Below are positions 19,246 through 29,643 of a stretch of 64,000 bases of DNA, one piece after another (positions within the stretch are counted from its first letter, which is position 1; every line of letters starts with the position of its first letter). Origin of the DNA: Photobacterium halotolerans DSM 18316 (GTDB lineage Bacteria; Pseudomonadota; Gammaproteobacteria; Enterobacterales; Vibrionaceae); assembly GCF_000425165.1 (NCBI RefSeq), contig NZ_KE384322.1:92011-156010 (forward strand). The letters are read 5' to 3'. Under the pieces are notes generated by a model. It ran no database searches. It saw nothing but the letters and a program-made list of their open reading frames with translations, and was not told the origin of the DNA. Position numbers and translations under genes: made by a program.

Positions 19246-20871
19246 ATGAAACTCAGGACACAAACATATTGGCTATCCGGCATCATATTGTTCGCTTTAT
19301 TATTTATTATGATGACTGGCCTGTGGACGCTGCGAATGGCCAGCAATCAGGACAATGAATCCAGAGTCACGCAGTTATTTAGCAGCACCTACAATATCCT
19401 GACTGAAATCGAGAAGATGTCTGCGGAAGGCATTCTCGATGAGCCTCAGGCCAAAGCACTGGCGACCCGCCTGCTGCAAAAAAATATCTATAAAGACAAC
19501 GAATATGTCTACGTGGCCGACAGCAAGCTGATGTTTATTGCTGCGCCGCTGGATCCTCAGCTGCACGGCACCAGCTTCCATGACTTCAAAGACGGCCAAG
19601 GTAACAGTGTCGGTAACATTCTCAAGCAGGCTGTGGCAACCAGCGGGGGCAAGCTTGCTCATTATACCTGGACCCAGCAACAGCCCGACGGCAGCATTGA
19701 AGAAAAATTTTCCATCGCCCGCCAGACGCCTTACTGGGGCTGGTATGTAGGGACAGGGATTGGCTATAACGAAGTCAACCAGCGTTTCTGGTCAACCGCC
19801 AGCTGGAAGCTGGTTCTGTGCCTGTTCATCACAGTGGCCATTCTCAGCGTCCTGATTTTTGCCAGTAAGCGCATTATTAACCTGCTGGGCGGCGAACCCG
19901 ACGATGTGCAGGCCGCGGTTCAGGCTGTGGCCGATGGCAAGATCACCACGCATTTTGCCCACCGGGCGGCGCCGGGCAGCATTTACTATGCCGTCCAGAC
20001 CATGAGCCTGTCGCTGGCAGAACTGATCAATAATCTCAAGCAATCCATGTCGGCGCTGCGCAGCGAAATTGATCAGGTATCGTCGCGTTCCGGCATGATT
20101 ACCGGCCTGACCGACAGCCAGCAGCAGTCCACCGTCATGATTGCCACTGCGATGACGGAAATGGCCTCTTCAGCGAATAATGTCGCCGAATCGGCCAGTG
20201 AAACGGCCAGCAATACTGAGCGTGCCGATCAGCAAAGCCAGGTCACTCAGAACCTGATCCTCTCCACCGTTAACAATATCCAGGGACTGGCTGATCAGTT
20301 AGGCATCGCCAGTCAGGCTGTATCTCATCTGGATACCGAAGTGAACAGTATCGCCAGAGTGCTGGAGGTTATCGGTGATATCGCTGAGCAGACTAACCTG
20401 CTGGCCTTGAATGCCGCGATTGAAGCAGCCCGTGCCGGCGAGCAGGGACGCGGTTTTGCGGTCGTGGCCGATGAAGTCCGTAATCTGGCGGGTCGCACGC
20501 AAAACAGCACCAAGGAAATTCAGCAAATGATCAGCCGCCTGCAAAGCGGATCGCGCAATGCCATTCAAACCATGGAAACCTGTGCCGAGACCAGCCAGTC
20601 CACGGTGCAGCAATCTCAGGAAGCTTCAGATGCACTGAACCAGATAGTCTCAGCGCTGGAGAGCATTACCGAAATGAGTCACCAGATTGCCACCGCGGCC
20701 GCCGAGCAGACACAGGTCAGCGACGATATCTCAGCACGTATCAATATGATTGAAGAAAACGGTAACCAGCTGTCTGACGTGGTCAGTCAAAGCCATAGCA
20801 GTACCCGCTCGCTAACCCGTCTGTATCATGAACTGGAGCAGTGGACACAGAAGTTTACGCTGAAATCCTGA
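19246..20871 (+). CDS. methyl-accepting chemotaxis protein with single Cache domain
   Basis: This is a 541-residue transmembrane chemoreceptor. TM1 lies at about residues 9-30. A periplasmic single-Cache (sCache_2-like) domain follows, seen in the stretch from [20 protein letters not shown] to [14 protein letters not shown]2 is at about 187-207, then a HAMP-like linker ([14 protein letters not shown]) and a cytoplasmic signalling domain with the hairpin tip [20 protein letters not shown]. The ligand is unknown. Its position beside an LPMO makes a polysaccharide breakdown product one possibility, but that is inference. Confidence 0.92.
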   Translation: MKLRTQTYWLSGIILFALLFIMMTGLWTLRMASNQDNESRVTQLFSSTYNILTEIEKMSAEGILDEPQAKALATRLLQKNIYKDNEYVYVADSKLMFIAAPLDPQLHGTSFHDFKDGQGNSVGNILKQAVATSGGKLAHYTWTQQQPDGSIEEKFSIARQTPYWGWYVGTGIGYNEVNQRFWSTASWKLVLCLFITVAILSVLIFASKRIINLLGGEPDDVQAAVQAVADGKITTHFAHRAAPGSIYYAVQTMSLSLAELINNLKQSMSALRSEIDQVSSRSGMITGLTDSQQQSTVMIATAMTEMASSANNVAESASETASNTERADQQSQVTQNLILSTVNNIQGLADQLGIASQAVSHLDTEVNSIARVLEVIGDIAEQTNLLALNAAIEAARAGEQGRGFAVVADEVRNLAGRTQNSTKEIQQMISRLQSGSRNAIQTMETCAETSQSTVQQSQEASDALNQIVSALESITEMSHQIATAAAEQTQVSDDISARINMIEENGNQLSDVVSQSHSSTRSLTRLYHELEQWTQKFTLKS

Positions 20872-20895
20872 CCTGCCAGCCAGCCCTGAACACAC

Positions 20896-20922
20896 CAAAC
20901 CCCACGCACTGTGGGGTTTGGA
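20896..20922 (+). terminator. hairpin after the chemoreceptor gene
   Basis: A perfect 10-bp stem (CAAACCCCAC with GTGGGGTTTG) has a 5-nt loop and only a weak T tract. It lies between convergent genes. Confidence 0.6.
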
Positions 20923-20946
20923 TGTTGAGCGGCACCACAGCCTGAA

Positions 20947-21510
20947 TTACTGCGCGTTATCACTCACCAGCAAGACCCCGAAATCAAAATCCTGGTAACC
21001 GTAATGCACCACAGTGCCATCGCTGATACCAAAGGTCAGTATGGTCTGGCTTTGCGCATGGGGTGTCGAGGACCAGACAGTAGACGTCATGGCCCACTGC
21101 TCCTCTTCAGTACGGATCAGTCCCGGAAACGCCTTCAGGTTCACCGCCGGTGCCAGACAGGCCACTTCGCGCAGACTGACCAGCTCTTTGATGTTGGGCA
21201 TCCGCCAGCCTGACACACCGTCAATCACAGCGCTTTTCTCGTTGAGATCAATCTGGAACAGCGCTTTCTTCCAGCTGTAAGCTTCCGGTGTCCCCTCACA
21301 GGTTTGCGTTTGCTGATCCCAGCGGGTTCCCAGCAGGCAGCGGCGCCAGACCAGATTGGTCTGCAAATCCGTTACTGTACCGTTGTCATTCTCTTTAAAG
21401 CGGATATCCGGTGCGCTGCCCGGGATGTCCTGATAGCAGGACTGAAATGCCGCCATTGCATTGGCTGAAAACAACACACACAACAGCGTCCCAACAATCT
21501 TTTTCAACAT
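20947..21510 (-). CDS. exported DUF1566 (Lcl domain) protein, small
   Basis: This 187-residue protein has the signal peptide MLKKIVGTLLCVLFSANAMA. One DUF1566/Lcl domain is present, recognisable by FKENDNGTVTDLQTNLVWRRC, then SGWRMPNIKELVSL, and a C-terminal VWSSTPHAQ. The function of the domain is not well defined; in some bacteria Lcl proteins bind surface polysaccharides. It is the last gene of a tight minus-strand cluster, 11 bp after a larger DUF1566 lipoprotein gene. Confidence 0.75.
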   Translation of the reverse strand: MLKKIVGTLLCVLFSANAMAAFQSCYQDIPGSAPDIRFKENDNGTVTDLQTNLVWRRCLLGTRWDQQTQTCEGTPEAYSWKKALFQIDLNEKSAVIDGVSGWRMPNIKELVSLREVACLAPAVNLKAFPGLIRTEEEQWAMTSTVWSSTPHAQSQTILTFGISDGTVVHYGYQDFDFGVLLVSDNAQ

Positions 21511-21521
21511 GATTTAATTCC

Positions 21522-22970
21522 TTATTCCGCAACCATACGAACGGCCATCACATTCGGTGACAGGCACTCTTCACCCGGCACACAGAGTGCCTGATATGCC
21601 GTTAACTCACCCAGCCCGGTGCCGCCATCCGCACCGCTCATCTGGGTCAGATAAGTAATGGCTTTCCCGGCGGTGTAACCCGGATCGGTGCGCAGCAGAG
21701 TTGAAGACCAGTAGAAGCCATAGGGTAAATCGTCGCTGCCGATAGTCTGATCGTTGAAGAACTGCACCTTCAGACCATAGGTGTTGCCTGCCGCATCCGT
21801 CGCCGTTTCGCCGAAATCCAGCAAATCATACTGCTCATTCATGGTCGGCAGCCGCCAGCTGGTTTGGCCGCAGTAGCCGGAGGCATTCAGTTTCTCGCTG
21901 TACGCCTGCGTGGTACAGGCTGCCAGATGATCTGTGTTGCACGAAGCCAGTGCGATTTCCTCGGCATGGGGAGTGACAGTCTCGGTTTCCAGCGCAAACA
22001 CACGATGCTTGTCGCGGTACGAGCTCTTGTCATCGGCTTTGACTTCCCAGATCAGCCCGGTTCGCTCATCCTTGACACACTGCCAGCTGACACTGTCTTG
22101 CGGCAGCGGCTGCCCCTTCTCGTCCAGCTTGGTAAATTTAAAACCGCCGTCAGTCACATCCAGCCCGAAGCTGGCATCCTGACCCGGTGTGCCGCTGTCA
22201 GGCTGATCAGACATCAGCCCGCTCGACAGGTTGAGGTGCTGCACCATGCCGGTATCATTGAGCGCGTTGCCGGACATCCGGCCCAGCGCCACTATTTCCT
22301 GGATCTGGCTGGCACTCAGCGTACCGGCCAGCAGATCCGGGCCGTAAGCCACCAGGCCTTTGGCTGCACCGGCAACCGCAGCCGCATAATCGTCGCTGCT
22401 GGCATCCAGTTGCCCGAACAGCGCCACCAGCTGAGTATCCAGCTCTGCCAGAGCCACATCATCACTGCCAGCCAGCAGATCCGACGGCGGGGTTATCCCC
22501 AGAGCTTTAAGCTTGTTGCTGACCGCTGCAACGGCGGCATCCAGACTGGCACCAGCCAGCATTTCACCCATAACCAGCGTAGTCACCCCGTTGATCAGGG
22601 TGAAGGCGTTCTCGCGGGCAGCCGGGGCCGCCAGACTCAAAGATGACGATGCCGAGGAGCGGGCCGAGACCGCCGGGCTGGCCTGAACCAGCAAGGGCGA
22701 GGTTTTCACCCGGATATCAGTGCTGCTGAGGGTGAAGTTATACTGATTGGAGCTGACCGCAGGTTCATCGGTTCCGCACACCCAGTCGCGGTTGATATCG
22801 GCACACACCGTCATCGGCAGGCCAAGGTTGGCCGACGATACGCGCCCGCTGACATCATAAGTCGGCAACCCCTGATCATCTGCCTTGCTGCTGCCAGAAC
22901 CTGAGCCATTACATCCGCTCAGGGCCATGGTCAGCGCAACCGGCAATGCTGCTAGTTGTAAAGATTTCAT
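21522..22970 (-). CDS. DUF1566 (Lcl domain) lipoprotein
   Basis: Starting at MKSLQLAALP the protein has 482 residues and a lipobox MALSGC, so it is probably a membrane-anchored lipoprotein. Residues 25-100 resemble a carboxypeptidase-regulatory-like fold (YDVSGRVSSANLGLPMTVCA). A helical middle follows, then a C-terminal DUF1566 domain (CVKDERTGLIWEVK, SWRLPTMNEQYDLLDFG, FYWSSTLL). It starts 7 bp after the metalloprotease reading frame ends; a longer start would overlap that gene. The role is unknown. Its linkage to a TonB-dependent receptor suggests surface substrate capture (inference). Confidence 0.75.
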   Translation of the reverse strand: MKSLQLAALPVALTMALSGCNGSGSGSSKADDQGLPTYDVSGRVSSANLGLPMTVCADINRDWVCGTDEPAVSSNQYNFTLSSTDIRVKTSPLLVQASPAVSARSSASSSLSLAAPAARENAFTLINGVTTLVMGEMLAGASLDAAVAAVSNKLKALGITPPSDLLAGSDDVALAELDTQLVALFGQLDASSDDYAAAVAGAAKGLVAYGPDLLAGTLSASQIQEIVALGRMSGNALNDTGMVQHLNLSSGLMSDQPDSGTPGQDASFGLDVTDGGFKFTKLDEKGQPLPQDSVSWQCVKDERTGLIWEVKADDKSSYRDKHRVFALETETVTPHAEEIALASCNTDHLAACTTQAYSEKLNASGYCGQTSWRLPTMNEQYDLLDFGETATDAAGNTYGLKVQFFNDQTIGSDDLPYGFYWSSTLLRTDPGYTAGKAITYLTQMSGADGGTGLGELTAYQALCVPGEECLSPNVMAVRMVAE

Positions 22971-22977
22971 CTGACTC

Positions 22978-25281
22978 TCACTTATTATTAACATTCAATA
23001 GGCGGCGTCTCAGCAACGCCATCACAGCAAAAAACAGCAGACTGAACAGCCCAAGCGAACCACCGCCGGACGCGCTTTGGTTGTCAGGCTGCGCTGTATT
23101 GTCTGCGGTTGGTTTATCCTCAGGTTTCGCTGCGGTGTCGGTTTCACCGCAGTCAAACCCAGTCACTGCTCCTATCCCCCAGGATCTGAGCTGGCCGCTC
23201 TGTCCCGTGGCCCTGTCAGTCACTTCCAGCACCCAGTTGCCCGCCATAGGCTCGCCCTGCAACTGCGCCAGTGCCGGCGTATTGCTGAGAGTGAAGGTGT
23301 AGCTTTTGTCCGTCAGCGGATAGGCCTGGTAGTCCAGCAGAGGAAAACTCCGGCCTGAAGGCGTACGGATCACCACCTTCAGATCGGAAAAACGGGCATG
23401 AGAAACAGACAGCTGAATACCGAAATCATGAGAAACATCGGCGGTGCCTTCAGGCACTTTCAGCGCGAACAGTGCTTCTCCCAGCAGGATCTTGCCGCCT
23501 TCATTGATCTGGCGGGCATCCGGCAGCGCCTGATTCAGTAGCTGCAGAGGTTGCGACAAGACAGGCACGCCATAGCTGAAACTCAGCTGTTGCTGGCTGC
23601 TTTGGGTTTGCTGTGCCGGATCGGCGGTGACGCTGATGTCCGCCGTCAGCGCAATGCTTTCCCCGCACTGCAGCGCCTGCGGGATACGGATCGGCTCATT
23701 AACCCGGCTGATCGCACCGGCAGCCAGGTGATCAGCAGCAACTACCTGATGCCAGTTCAGTGCAGGTATCGCCAGTTCGGCACGCAACGCCGCCAGAGTC
23801 TGCTCGCTGGCATTAACCAGAGCGACCGACAACTGAGTCTGATTATTGTCCGTCACCGCCAGCGCCGACGCGGTCTGATCCAGCACCACGGCATCGCGCA
23901 GAATGCCATGATGCCTGAATCTGTCGGCCAGCCAGCTGGCATAGCTTTTCTGCGGATAGAGACGCTGCGCGGCATCGACAGTAGAACGGGCCAGATCGCT
24001 CATTTTCATGCCAAAACCCATCCCGGCCATCCCTTCGAACACCACACGGTTAAATTCATCAAACGCCGCTTCGCCATAGACGGCTTCGGCCTGCTTCAGT
24101 GTCTGAAACAAAGGCGTCGACCACAGCTGATCACCCAGGGTACCGAACACAGAAACATGCGCCCGGTACTCCATCTCCGGGTAATAGCGTGCTTCCTGAT
24201 CATTGAGCGAGCGCCGCGCTTTCAGCGCACCGACCGCGCCGTCCCAGTTGGCAAACACATCCAGCTCAAAGCGTTCGCTGCGATCCCGCTGAACCCAGAA
24301 GCTGTAAGCCCCGGCCCAGTAATCGCCGAAACCTTCACCTATGGCTTCGCTGTCTCCGCCTTTCCAGTCCGGAACCAGCTGATGGTTGATGGCATGCCCG
24401 AATTCATGCAGCACCACGTCGGCATCCTCACTGTCCGGAACACCCCCGACTCCCATCGCCAGGATCCCGGCATCTGTCAGGTAAGTGGAGTTATTGCTAC
24501 TCTGGCCCTACGCATCGATTTTCAGCGGGGCGCGAAACACTGCCAACTCACCGCGAAAACCCAGACTTTCGAGGTACTGCAGCGAATGATCCAGGTGGTA
24601 AAACGCATTGACGTCCCGAAACGCCGCGTCCTGGCGAGTAAAAGCAAAACCTTCGCTATCGGCCACTGACACCAGTCCCTGCTGCGGCCCGAGCGCCAGA
24701 TCTGTGATGGTTGTAATATCGACCGCCATCACCCTGTCGTTGGCCAGATACAGCTGGCCGTCCTTGCGGGTCACCTCAACACCTGTGACGCTTTGATAGG
24801 CTTCTGCCGGAATCACAATCTCATCGACATTGGCATGGCCGGCTTCAATCGCCCGCCCCGTTGCGGTGCGCGGATCCGGATCAAACACTGTCATGGCCGT
24901 CTGAACCCGCTCGCCCTCCGGCGGCGTCAGCAAGGTGTGCGGCCGTGGCGGCAGCGGCTGGTTCAGAGCACAGTTTGCCGTTTCATCGAGCAGGGTGTTG
25001 AAAACACGGTACAGCTGGCCATGCTGATCTGTGGTCACCACCATCGCCCCTTCACAGGGCCGGCCCAGAGCATCTTGCTGAACAAAATTGTAATGGCTGC
25101 CCAGCAGGCTCTGGCGGGTGTAACGCAGCACCAGCGACTCTGTGTGCGGATAGCGGGACTGCACATACGCCAGCGCCGCATCACTGTCGTGAATCGCAGC
25201 ACTATCAAGCGGATAGAGCAGATGCTGAGCCTGAGCCTGGCTGCAGAGCAGCGCGGCCGCCGTCAGAAAAAATCGTCTCAT
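22978..25281 (-). pseudogene. GlyGly-CTERM zinc metalloprotease with P domain, interrupted by an in-frame TAG
   Basis: One 767-codon reading frame is broken only by an amber codon at 24508-24510 (codon 258). No frameshift is needed to join the parts. The N-terminal part has a signal peptide (MRRFFLTAAALLCSQAQA) and a propeptide-like region. After the stop the frame continues GQSSNNSTYLTDAG into the zinc motif HEFGH (codons 292-296) with a downstream Glu in EAIGEGFGDYWAG, as in M36/M4-type gluzincins. A proprotein-convertase P domain follows, then a GlyGly-CTERM tail (SASGGGSLGLF, a hydrophobic helix, RRR), the rhombosortase sorting signal. It is called a pseudogene because of the stop; readthrough or a base-call error are alternatives. 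Confidence 0.8.
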
Positions 25282-25292
25282 TGCGGCTTTCC

Positions 25293-27452
25293 TTAAAAGC
25301 GGTACTTGGCGTTGACGCTGAAATAGCGGCCCGGCTCAGTTGAAAAGGTGGTTTGAGCTTCGCTCACACCCGCCACATCCTGATACCGGGTGTACTGGCG
25401 ATCGAACAGGTTATGCACCGAGGCATTGATGCGAAAATCCGGGCTCAGGTTAAATCCCGCGCCGGCATCAAGCGTCATCCAGCCTGACGTGGCGGCACAG
25501 CGCTGGCTTATCCCCAGCTCATCCTGGCAGCTAGGCACTTTGTCCATCGCACCGGCATAATTGACCCGCACGAAACCCTGCCAGCTGTCCTGCTGATACA
25601 GCAGCATGCTGTTACCTTCCAGCGGCGTCAGAGTGCGGATCGGCTCGCCGTGCTCATCCTCGCCGTCAACAATGCCCAGCTTGCTGACAAGGTTCAGGCG
25701 CTCGCTGAACCAGTAGCTGACGCTCATCTCGGCACCGTAGGTTTTCACCCCGTCCAGATTCTGATACTGCACTTCGGCGTACTTAGCCGCTTCGTTCCAG
25801 CCGATGGTTTTCTCACTGATGAAATTGTCGAATACCGAATAGAACACCGCGCCGTACACAGCGAACTGGCCGTCATCGTATTTGGCTCCCAGTTCCAGGT
25901 TGTCACTGGTTTCCGCCTCCAGATCGGCATTCGGCCGGATCACAAAATTGCCCAGATCGCTCGACAGATGCGGGACAAAACCGTAGGCCTTGGCATAGGA
26001 AGGCGCGAGAAAACCATGGCTGTAACTCAGGTAGGCATTCAGATCCGCTGTCCACTGGTAGGCCAGCGACAGACTGGGTGACAGCTCACTGCTGCTCAGC
26101 TCGTGCAGTGGATAGCCGCCAATGCTGTCGTTCACTTCAGACGACATCTGCTGATAGTCGAAGCGCAGGCCCGGCACCAGGTTCCATTTGCCCCAGTGAA
26201 TATCATCATGCAGATACACTCCCAGGCTATGGGTTCGGGCCGAGGCAAAAGGCACAGAGTCTTGCTGCGTATCCCCGCTCCAGTCGGCAACACGCTTGCT
26301 GACCGGACGCTCATGGAGCATGGATTCCAGCTCCATCCCCCAGGCGATGGCGTGCTCAACCTCGCCATGCGCAGCCCGCTGCTGCAAATCGGCTGACAAG
26401 CCGATCAGATGATCATTAAATGCACGGCGTTCAGACTGACGGCGTTTGAACACCAGCCCTTCCTGCGTCCGCTGCATCGCAATATCTTTATCGCTCAGGG
26501 TGTCTGTCTGGCGGTAGTACAGATTGATATCCGCCTGCTCGGCCAGCAGGGCTTCCCCTTCCCATTCTGCCCCTGCGCGGACAGACAAGGTGCTCGTCTC
26601 CCCTTCTTCCAGAAATGAGCTGGCCTGCCAGCCGCCGCCGTCCGGCTGAGTCGGGGGTATTCCCTGCTCCCGTCTCATCTGCTGCTGGTAATACTCTGCC
26701 TTGCCTTTGAGCATCCAGCTGTCATTCAAAAACCATTCACTGCTCAGGGCCGCATTGAAGCCGTCAATATCCCTGAGATAGAGTGACTGATCATGGTTTT
26801 TGCTCTCACTGCCCTGCCAGTAGCTGAGGCGCACCAGATGCGCCGTGTCGCCCAGCCGTGCTGCCGTGGTCAGGGTCGAGGTGTACTTATCACTGATCCC
26901 CGAGTAACCGGCTTCCAGACCGGCATAGCGCTCCTCACTGCCCAGATAATCACTCGCAGTTTTCGAGGTCAGCACCACTACGCCGCCAATGGCACCGGAG
27001 CCGTACAGCGACGAGTCCGCCCCTTTGACCACTTCAATCTGCTTGACATCGCCCAGATCGAAGCTGTTATGGCCGGCCACATCGTTCAGATCGCTGGCTC
27101 CATAGCCGTCCGCGACTTTGACGCCGTCTTTGATCACCGCAATCCGGTTGCCGCTCATGCCGCGGATCGTGATAGTTTGCGGACGTCCGGCGCCACCGCT
27201 GGCGCTGACACCGGGTTCATGAGACAGCACGTCATACAGCTCGGTCGATCCCTCACGTGCAATATCCTCACTGGTGATCACCGCCACTGAGCCATTGGTT
27301 TCAGACAGCGGCTGCTCGATGCGGGTCGCCGTGACCACCACAGTCGTCATTTTTTCGGCTTCCGCTTGCTGGGCGGCCAGGCTGTGAAAACTCATCAGGC
27401 CTGCGGTACTGGACAGGGCACACAAAGCCAGGGGGACAGGCTTCAACTGCAT
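25293..27452 (-). CDS. TonB-dependent outer-membrane receptor, haem/haemoglobin-receptor type
   Basis: This is a 719-residue outer-membrane receptor. A signal peptide precedes the TonB box region TTVVVTATRI. The plug domain carries ITIRGMSGNRIAVIKDG and QIEVVKGADSSLYGSGAIGG. The 22-strand barrel ends in ...FSVNAKYRF with a terminal Phe. FLAP and IRPNADLEAETSDNLELG sit where haem receptors have FRAP and NPNL, and a His lies between them (VPHLSSDLG). This favours the haem/haemoglobin class, but the ligand is not proven. The ATG at 27452 has a CGGAG ribosome-binding site. The metalloprotease follows after 11 bp. Confidence 0.88.
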   Translation of the reverse strand: MQLKPVPLALCALSSTAGLMSFHSLAAQQAEAEKMTTVVVTATRIEQPLSETNGSVAVITSEDIAREGSTELYDVLSHEPGVSASGGAGRPQTITIRGMSGNRIAVIKDGVKVADGYGASDLNDVAGHNSFDLGDVKQIEVVKGADSSLYGSGAIGGVVVLTSKTASDYLGSEERYAGLEAGYSGISDKYTSTLTTAARLGDTAHLVRLSYWQGSESKNHDQSLYLRDIDGFNAALSSEWFLNDSWMLKGKAEYYQQQMRREQGIPPTQPDGGGWQASSFLEEGETSTLSVRAGAEWEGEALLAEQADINLYYRQTDTLSDKDIAMQRTQEGLVFKRRQSERRAFNDHLIGLSADLQQRAAHGEVEHAIAWGMELESMLHERPVSKRVADWSGDTQQDSVPFASARTHSLGVYLHDDIHWGKWNLVPGLRFDYQQMSSEVNDSIGGYPLHELSSSELSPSLSLAYQWTADLNAYLSYSHGFLAPSYAKAYGFVPHLSSDLGNFVIRPNADLEAETSDNLELGAKYDDGQFAVYGAVFYSVFDNFISEKTIGWNEAAKYAEVQYQNLDGVKTYGAEMSVSYWFSERLNLVSKLGIVDGEDEHGEPIRTLTPLEGNSMLLYQQDSWQGFVRVNYAGAMDKVPSCQDELGISQRCAATSGWMTLDAGAGFNLSPDFRINASVHNLFDRQYTRYQDVAGVSEAQTTFSTEPGRYFSVNAKYRF

Positions 27453-27585
27453 GTTGCACACTCCGGTTGTTAGGAAAAATTGTTAGGGAAATTTGTTATT
27501 AAAATTAATTGGTTAAGGTTTTATCAGGTCAAAGCAGCCCCTCCGGCTTCCCGCGAAACCAGACAGGCTGTAATGGCAAAACGGT

Positions 27586-29643
27586 TTAAGGTGACTGTGT
27601 CGCTGTGGGTGCCAGGCGCAGCAGGAAGGCATACTCTCTGGCCTGCTGCCGCATCGCCTGCCGGGCATCCTGCCGGTGGCCGCCGGACAAATCGGTCTGC
27701 AGCAGATAAGGGCCCTGGCTGCGGCTGTGGTCGCGAATTGCCATCACCCAGCGGGTAGGTTCCCAGTAAGGCACCTGAGTGTCGTACAGTCCGGCGGTCA
27801 CCAGCATGGGCGGGTAAGCCTGCGGCGAAATATTGTCATTCGGGCTGTATGTTTTCATCACCGCCAGCTGCGCCGGATCGCGGGGATCGCCCCATTCGGC
27901 ATATTCCTGCCGGGTCAGCGGCAGGCTTGGATCCGACAGGGTGGCTATCACATCAACAAAAGGCACCTGCAGTACGGCGCCGGCAAACAATGCCGGCTGC
28001 CGGTTCAGCGCCCCGGCGATCAGGGTACCGCCGGCACTGCCGCCCAGAGCCAGAATGGGCCTGTCGCGCCCCTGGCGGTAGGCTTTGATCCCTTGCGCCA
28101 CGGCCAGATAATCGTCGAAACTGTTGGGTTTATTGTGTCCCTTGCCCTGCGCATACCATTGCGGGCCGAGATACCCGCCGCCTCTGACATGGGCGATCGC
28201 ATAAATCACCCCGCGATCCAGCAGGCTGATGATTTGTGGCATGAAGTAAGGACGCACCGGTGTGCCATACGCCCCGTAGCCGTAGAGGAGGACGGGCGAT
28301 TTTTCATTGAGCCGGTCAGTACGGTAAGCCAGTGTCACAGGAACGGAAACGCCGCCGTGACGTACCTCAATCTGTTCAGTCTGATACGCGGCCGGATCTA
28401 TGCCGGGATAACGATCTTCGGTCAGGGTCGCAATGCGCATTCGGGTAAGATCCAGCGCCTGCCACTGCGGTGGCTGGGTCAGCGACATGCTGCGGATCAT
28501 CACAGAGCGGCCATAGCGGTTGCTGTTGCCAGACAGCCAGGCCACACCGCCTGCCGGGGTGATGATGGTGTCAAACAAGCTCCGGCCCTGATAATCAAGG
28601 ACGATCACCCGACTGGTACTCTTCTCGGTCACTTCCAGCACTATGTGCTCGGGAAACAGCAGCCAGTTCTTGATGTGCTGATTGGGTTCCGGCTGCCAGA
28701 GTGGCTGCCAGTTCGCGGCATCACCCTCGTTCAATGCCGCGCGAAAAAGACGAAAGTCACCGTCACGGTTGCTGACCAGGAACAGGGAGGCATGGCGCAC
28801 ATCGGCATAATATTCCACACCAGATTCGCGTGGCCGCAGTGTAGCCAGGCGCTTGCCGCTGTTACTGTCCACCAGCTGCTGCTCACTGCTGTCATGGTTA
28901 TTCGACTGAATGATCACATACTGATCAGCTGTCGCGGCATAGACAGACACCAGCCAGGCCGGATTGTGCTCGCGAAACAGCATCGCTTTGCGTGCCTGCG
29001 GCAGCGACCAGCGCACCACTTGATACGGACGGTAAGTCCCGCCTTCATTTTCGACGAAATACAGGCTCTGGCTGTCAGCACTCCATACAAGATCCGTCGC
29101 GGCGTGCTCTGAAAGCGTTGCTACAGCCCGTCCGCTGGACAGTTCAATCACCGTCAGACGGTAATTGCGATCGCCCCGGCGATCTTCGGTGACGGCCACA
29201 TAGCGGTGATCCGGACTCACCTGCCAGTTGCCGAGCTGATAGTAGTCCGCCTGCTGGCTGCGTTGTGTCAGATCAACGGCTGTGTTGACTTCTCCCGTCC
29301 GGGCATCCTGCCGCAACAGCAGCCGGGACTGAGCCGTTGAACTGAGCCGATAATTGTACGACCCGGCAAGCTGCCATGGCCGGTCGGCCACACTGGCCTG
29401 ACGGGCCTGCCACTCAGCCAGCAATGACTGTTCCAGCGAGGTCTGCTGCTGTAATGCCTGCTCAGTCTGCTGATTTTCATCTTTCAGAAAAGCCAGTACT
29501 TTTGCCGACTGACGGGAATCATCCCGCAACCAGCCGTAAGCCGGGGCCGGTTCAGAGACCGCCACATCAAGGGCGAATACCGGCAGAGCCGAAAGCAGGC
29601 TCGCCATACCGCACAACATGATACCCACCAAGCAACTTTTCAT
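27586..29643 (-). CDS. exported S9 family serine peptidase (prolyl oligopeptidase / oligopeptidase B-like)
   Basis: This 685-residue protein has a signal peptide (MKSCLVGIMLCGMASLLSAL...). An N-terminal seven-bladed propeller region is followed by a C-terminal alpha/beta hydrolase. The nucleophile motif is ALGGSAGGTL, preceded by LYGYGAYGTPVRPYF and HVRGGGYLGPQWY. The Asp is likely in AGLYDTQVPYWEP and the His in SGGHRQDAR. Enzymes of this type cut short peptides after proline or basic residues. The signal peptide suggests a periplasmic location. It is upstream of the TonB receptor by 133 bp on the same strand, and a Fur-like box precedes it. Confidence 0.88.
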   Translation of the reverse strand: MKSCLVGIMLCGMASLLSALPVFALDVAVSEPAPAYGWLRDDSRQSAKVLAFLKDENQQTEQALQQQTSLEQSLLAEWQARQASVADRPWQLAGSYNYRLSSTAQSRLLLRQDARTGEVNTAVDLTQRSQQADYYQLGNWQVSPDHRYVAVTEDRRGDRNYRLTVIELSSGRAVATLSEHAATDLVWSADSQSLYFVENEGGTYRPYQVVRWSLPQARKAMLFREHNPAWLVSVYAATADQYVIIQSNNHDSSEQQLVDSNSGKRLATLRPRESGVEYYADVRHASLFLVSNRDGDFRLFRAALNEGDAANWQPLWQPEPNQHIKNWLLFPEHIVLEVTEKSTSRVIVLDYQGRSLFDTIITPAGGVAWLSGNSNRYGRSVMIRSMSLTQPPQWQALDLTRMRIATLTEDRYPGIDPAAYQTEQIEVRHGGVSVPVTLAYRTDRLNEKSPVLLYGYGAYGTPVRPYFMPQIISLLDRGVIYAIAHVRGGGYLGPQWYAQGKGHNKPNSFDDYLAVAQGIKAYRQGRDRPILALGGSAGGTLIAGALNRQPALFAGAVLQVPFVDVIATLSDPSLPLTRQEYAEWGDPRDPAQLAVMKTYSPNDNISPQAYPPMLVTAGLYDTQVPYWEPTRWVMAIRDHSRSQGPYLLQTDLSGGHRQDARQAMRQQAREYAFLLRLAPTATQSP

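Noticed and set aside
23551..24669. 372-codon plus-strand frame opposite the metalloprotease
   Set aside because: Residue composition is that of an antisense shadow. The minus strand has clear domains and the frame crosses the amber site without meaning.
27676..29112. 478-codon plus-strand frame opposite the S9 peptidase
   Set aside because: It is a shadow of a GC-rich gene. The peptidase has all expected motifs, and no domain is visible in the antisense frame.
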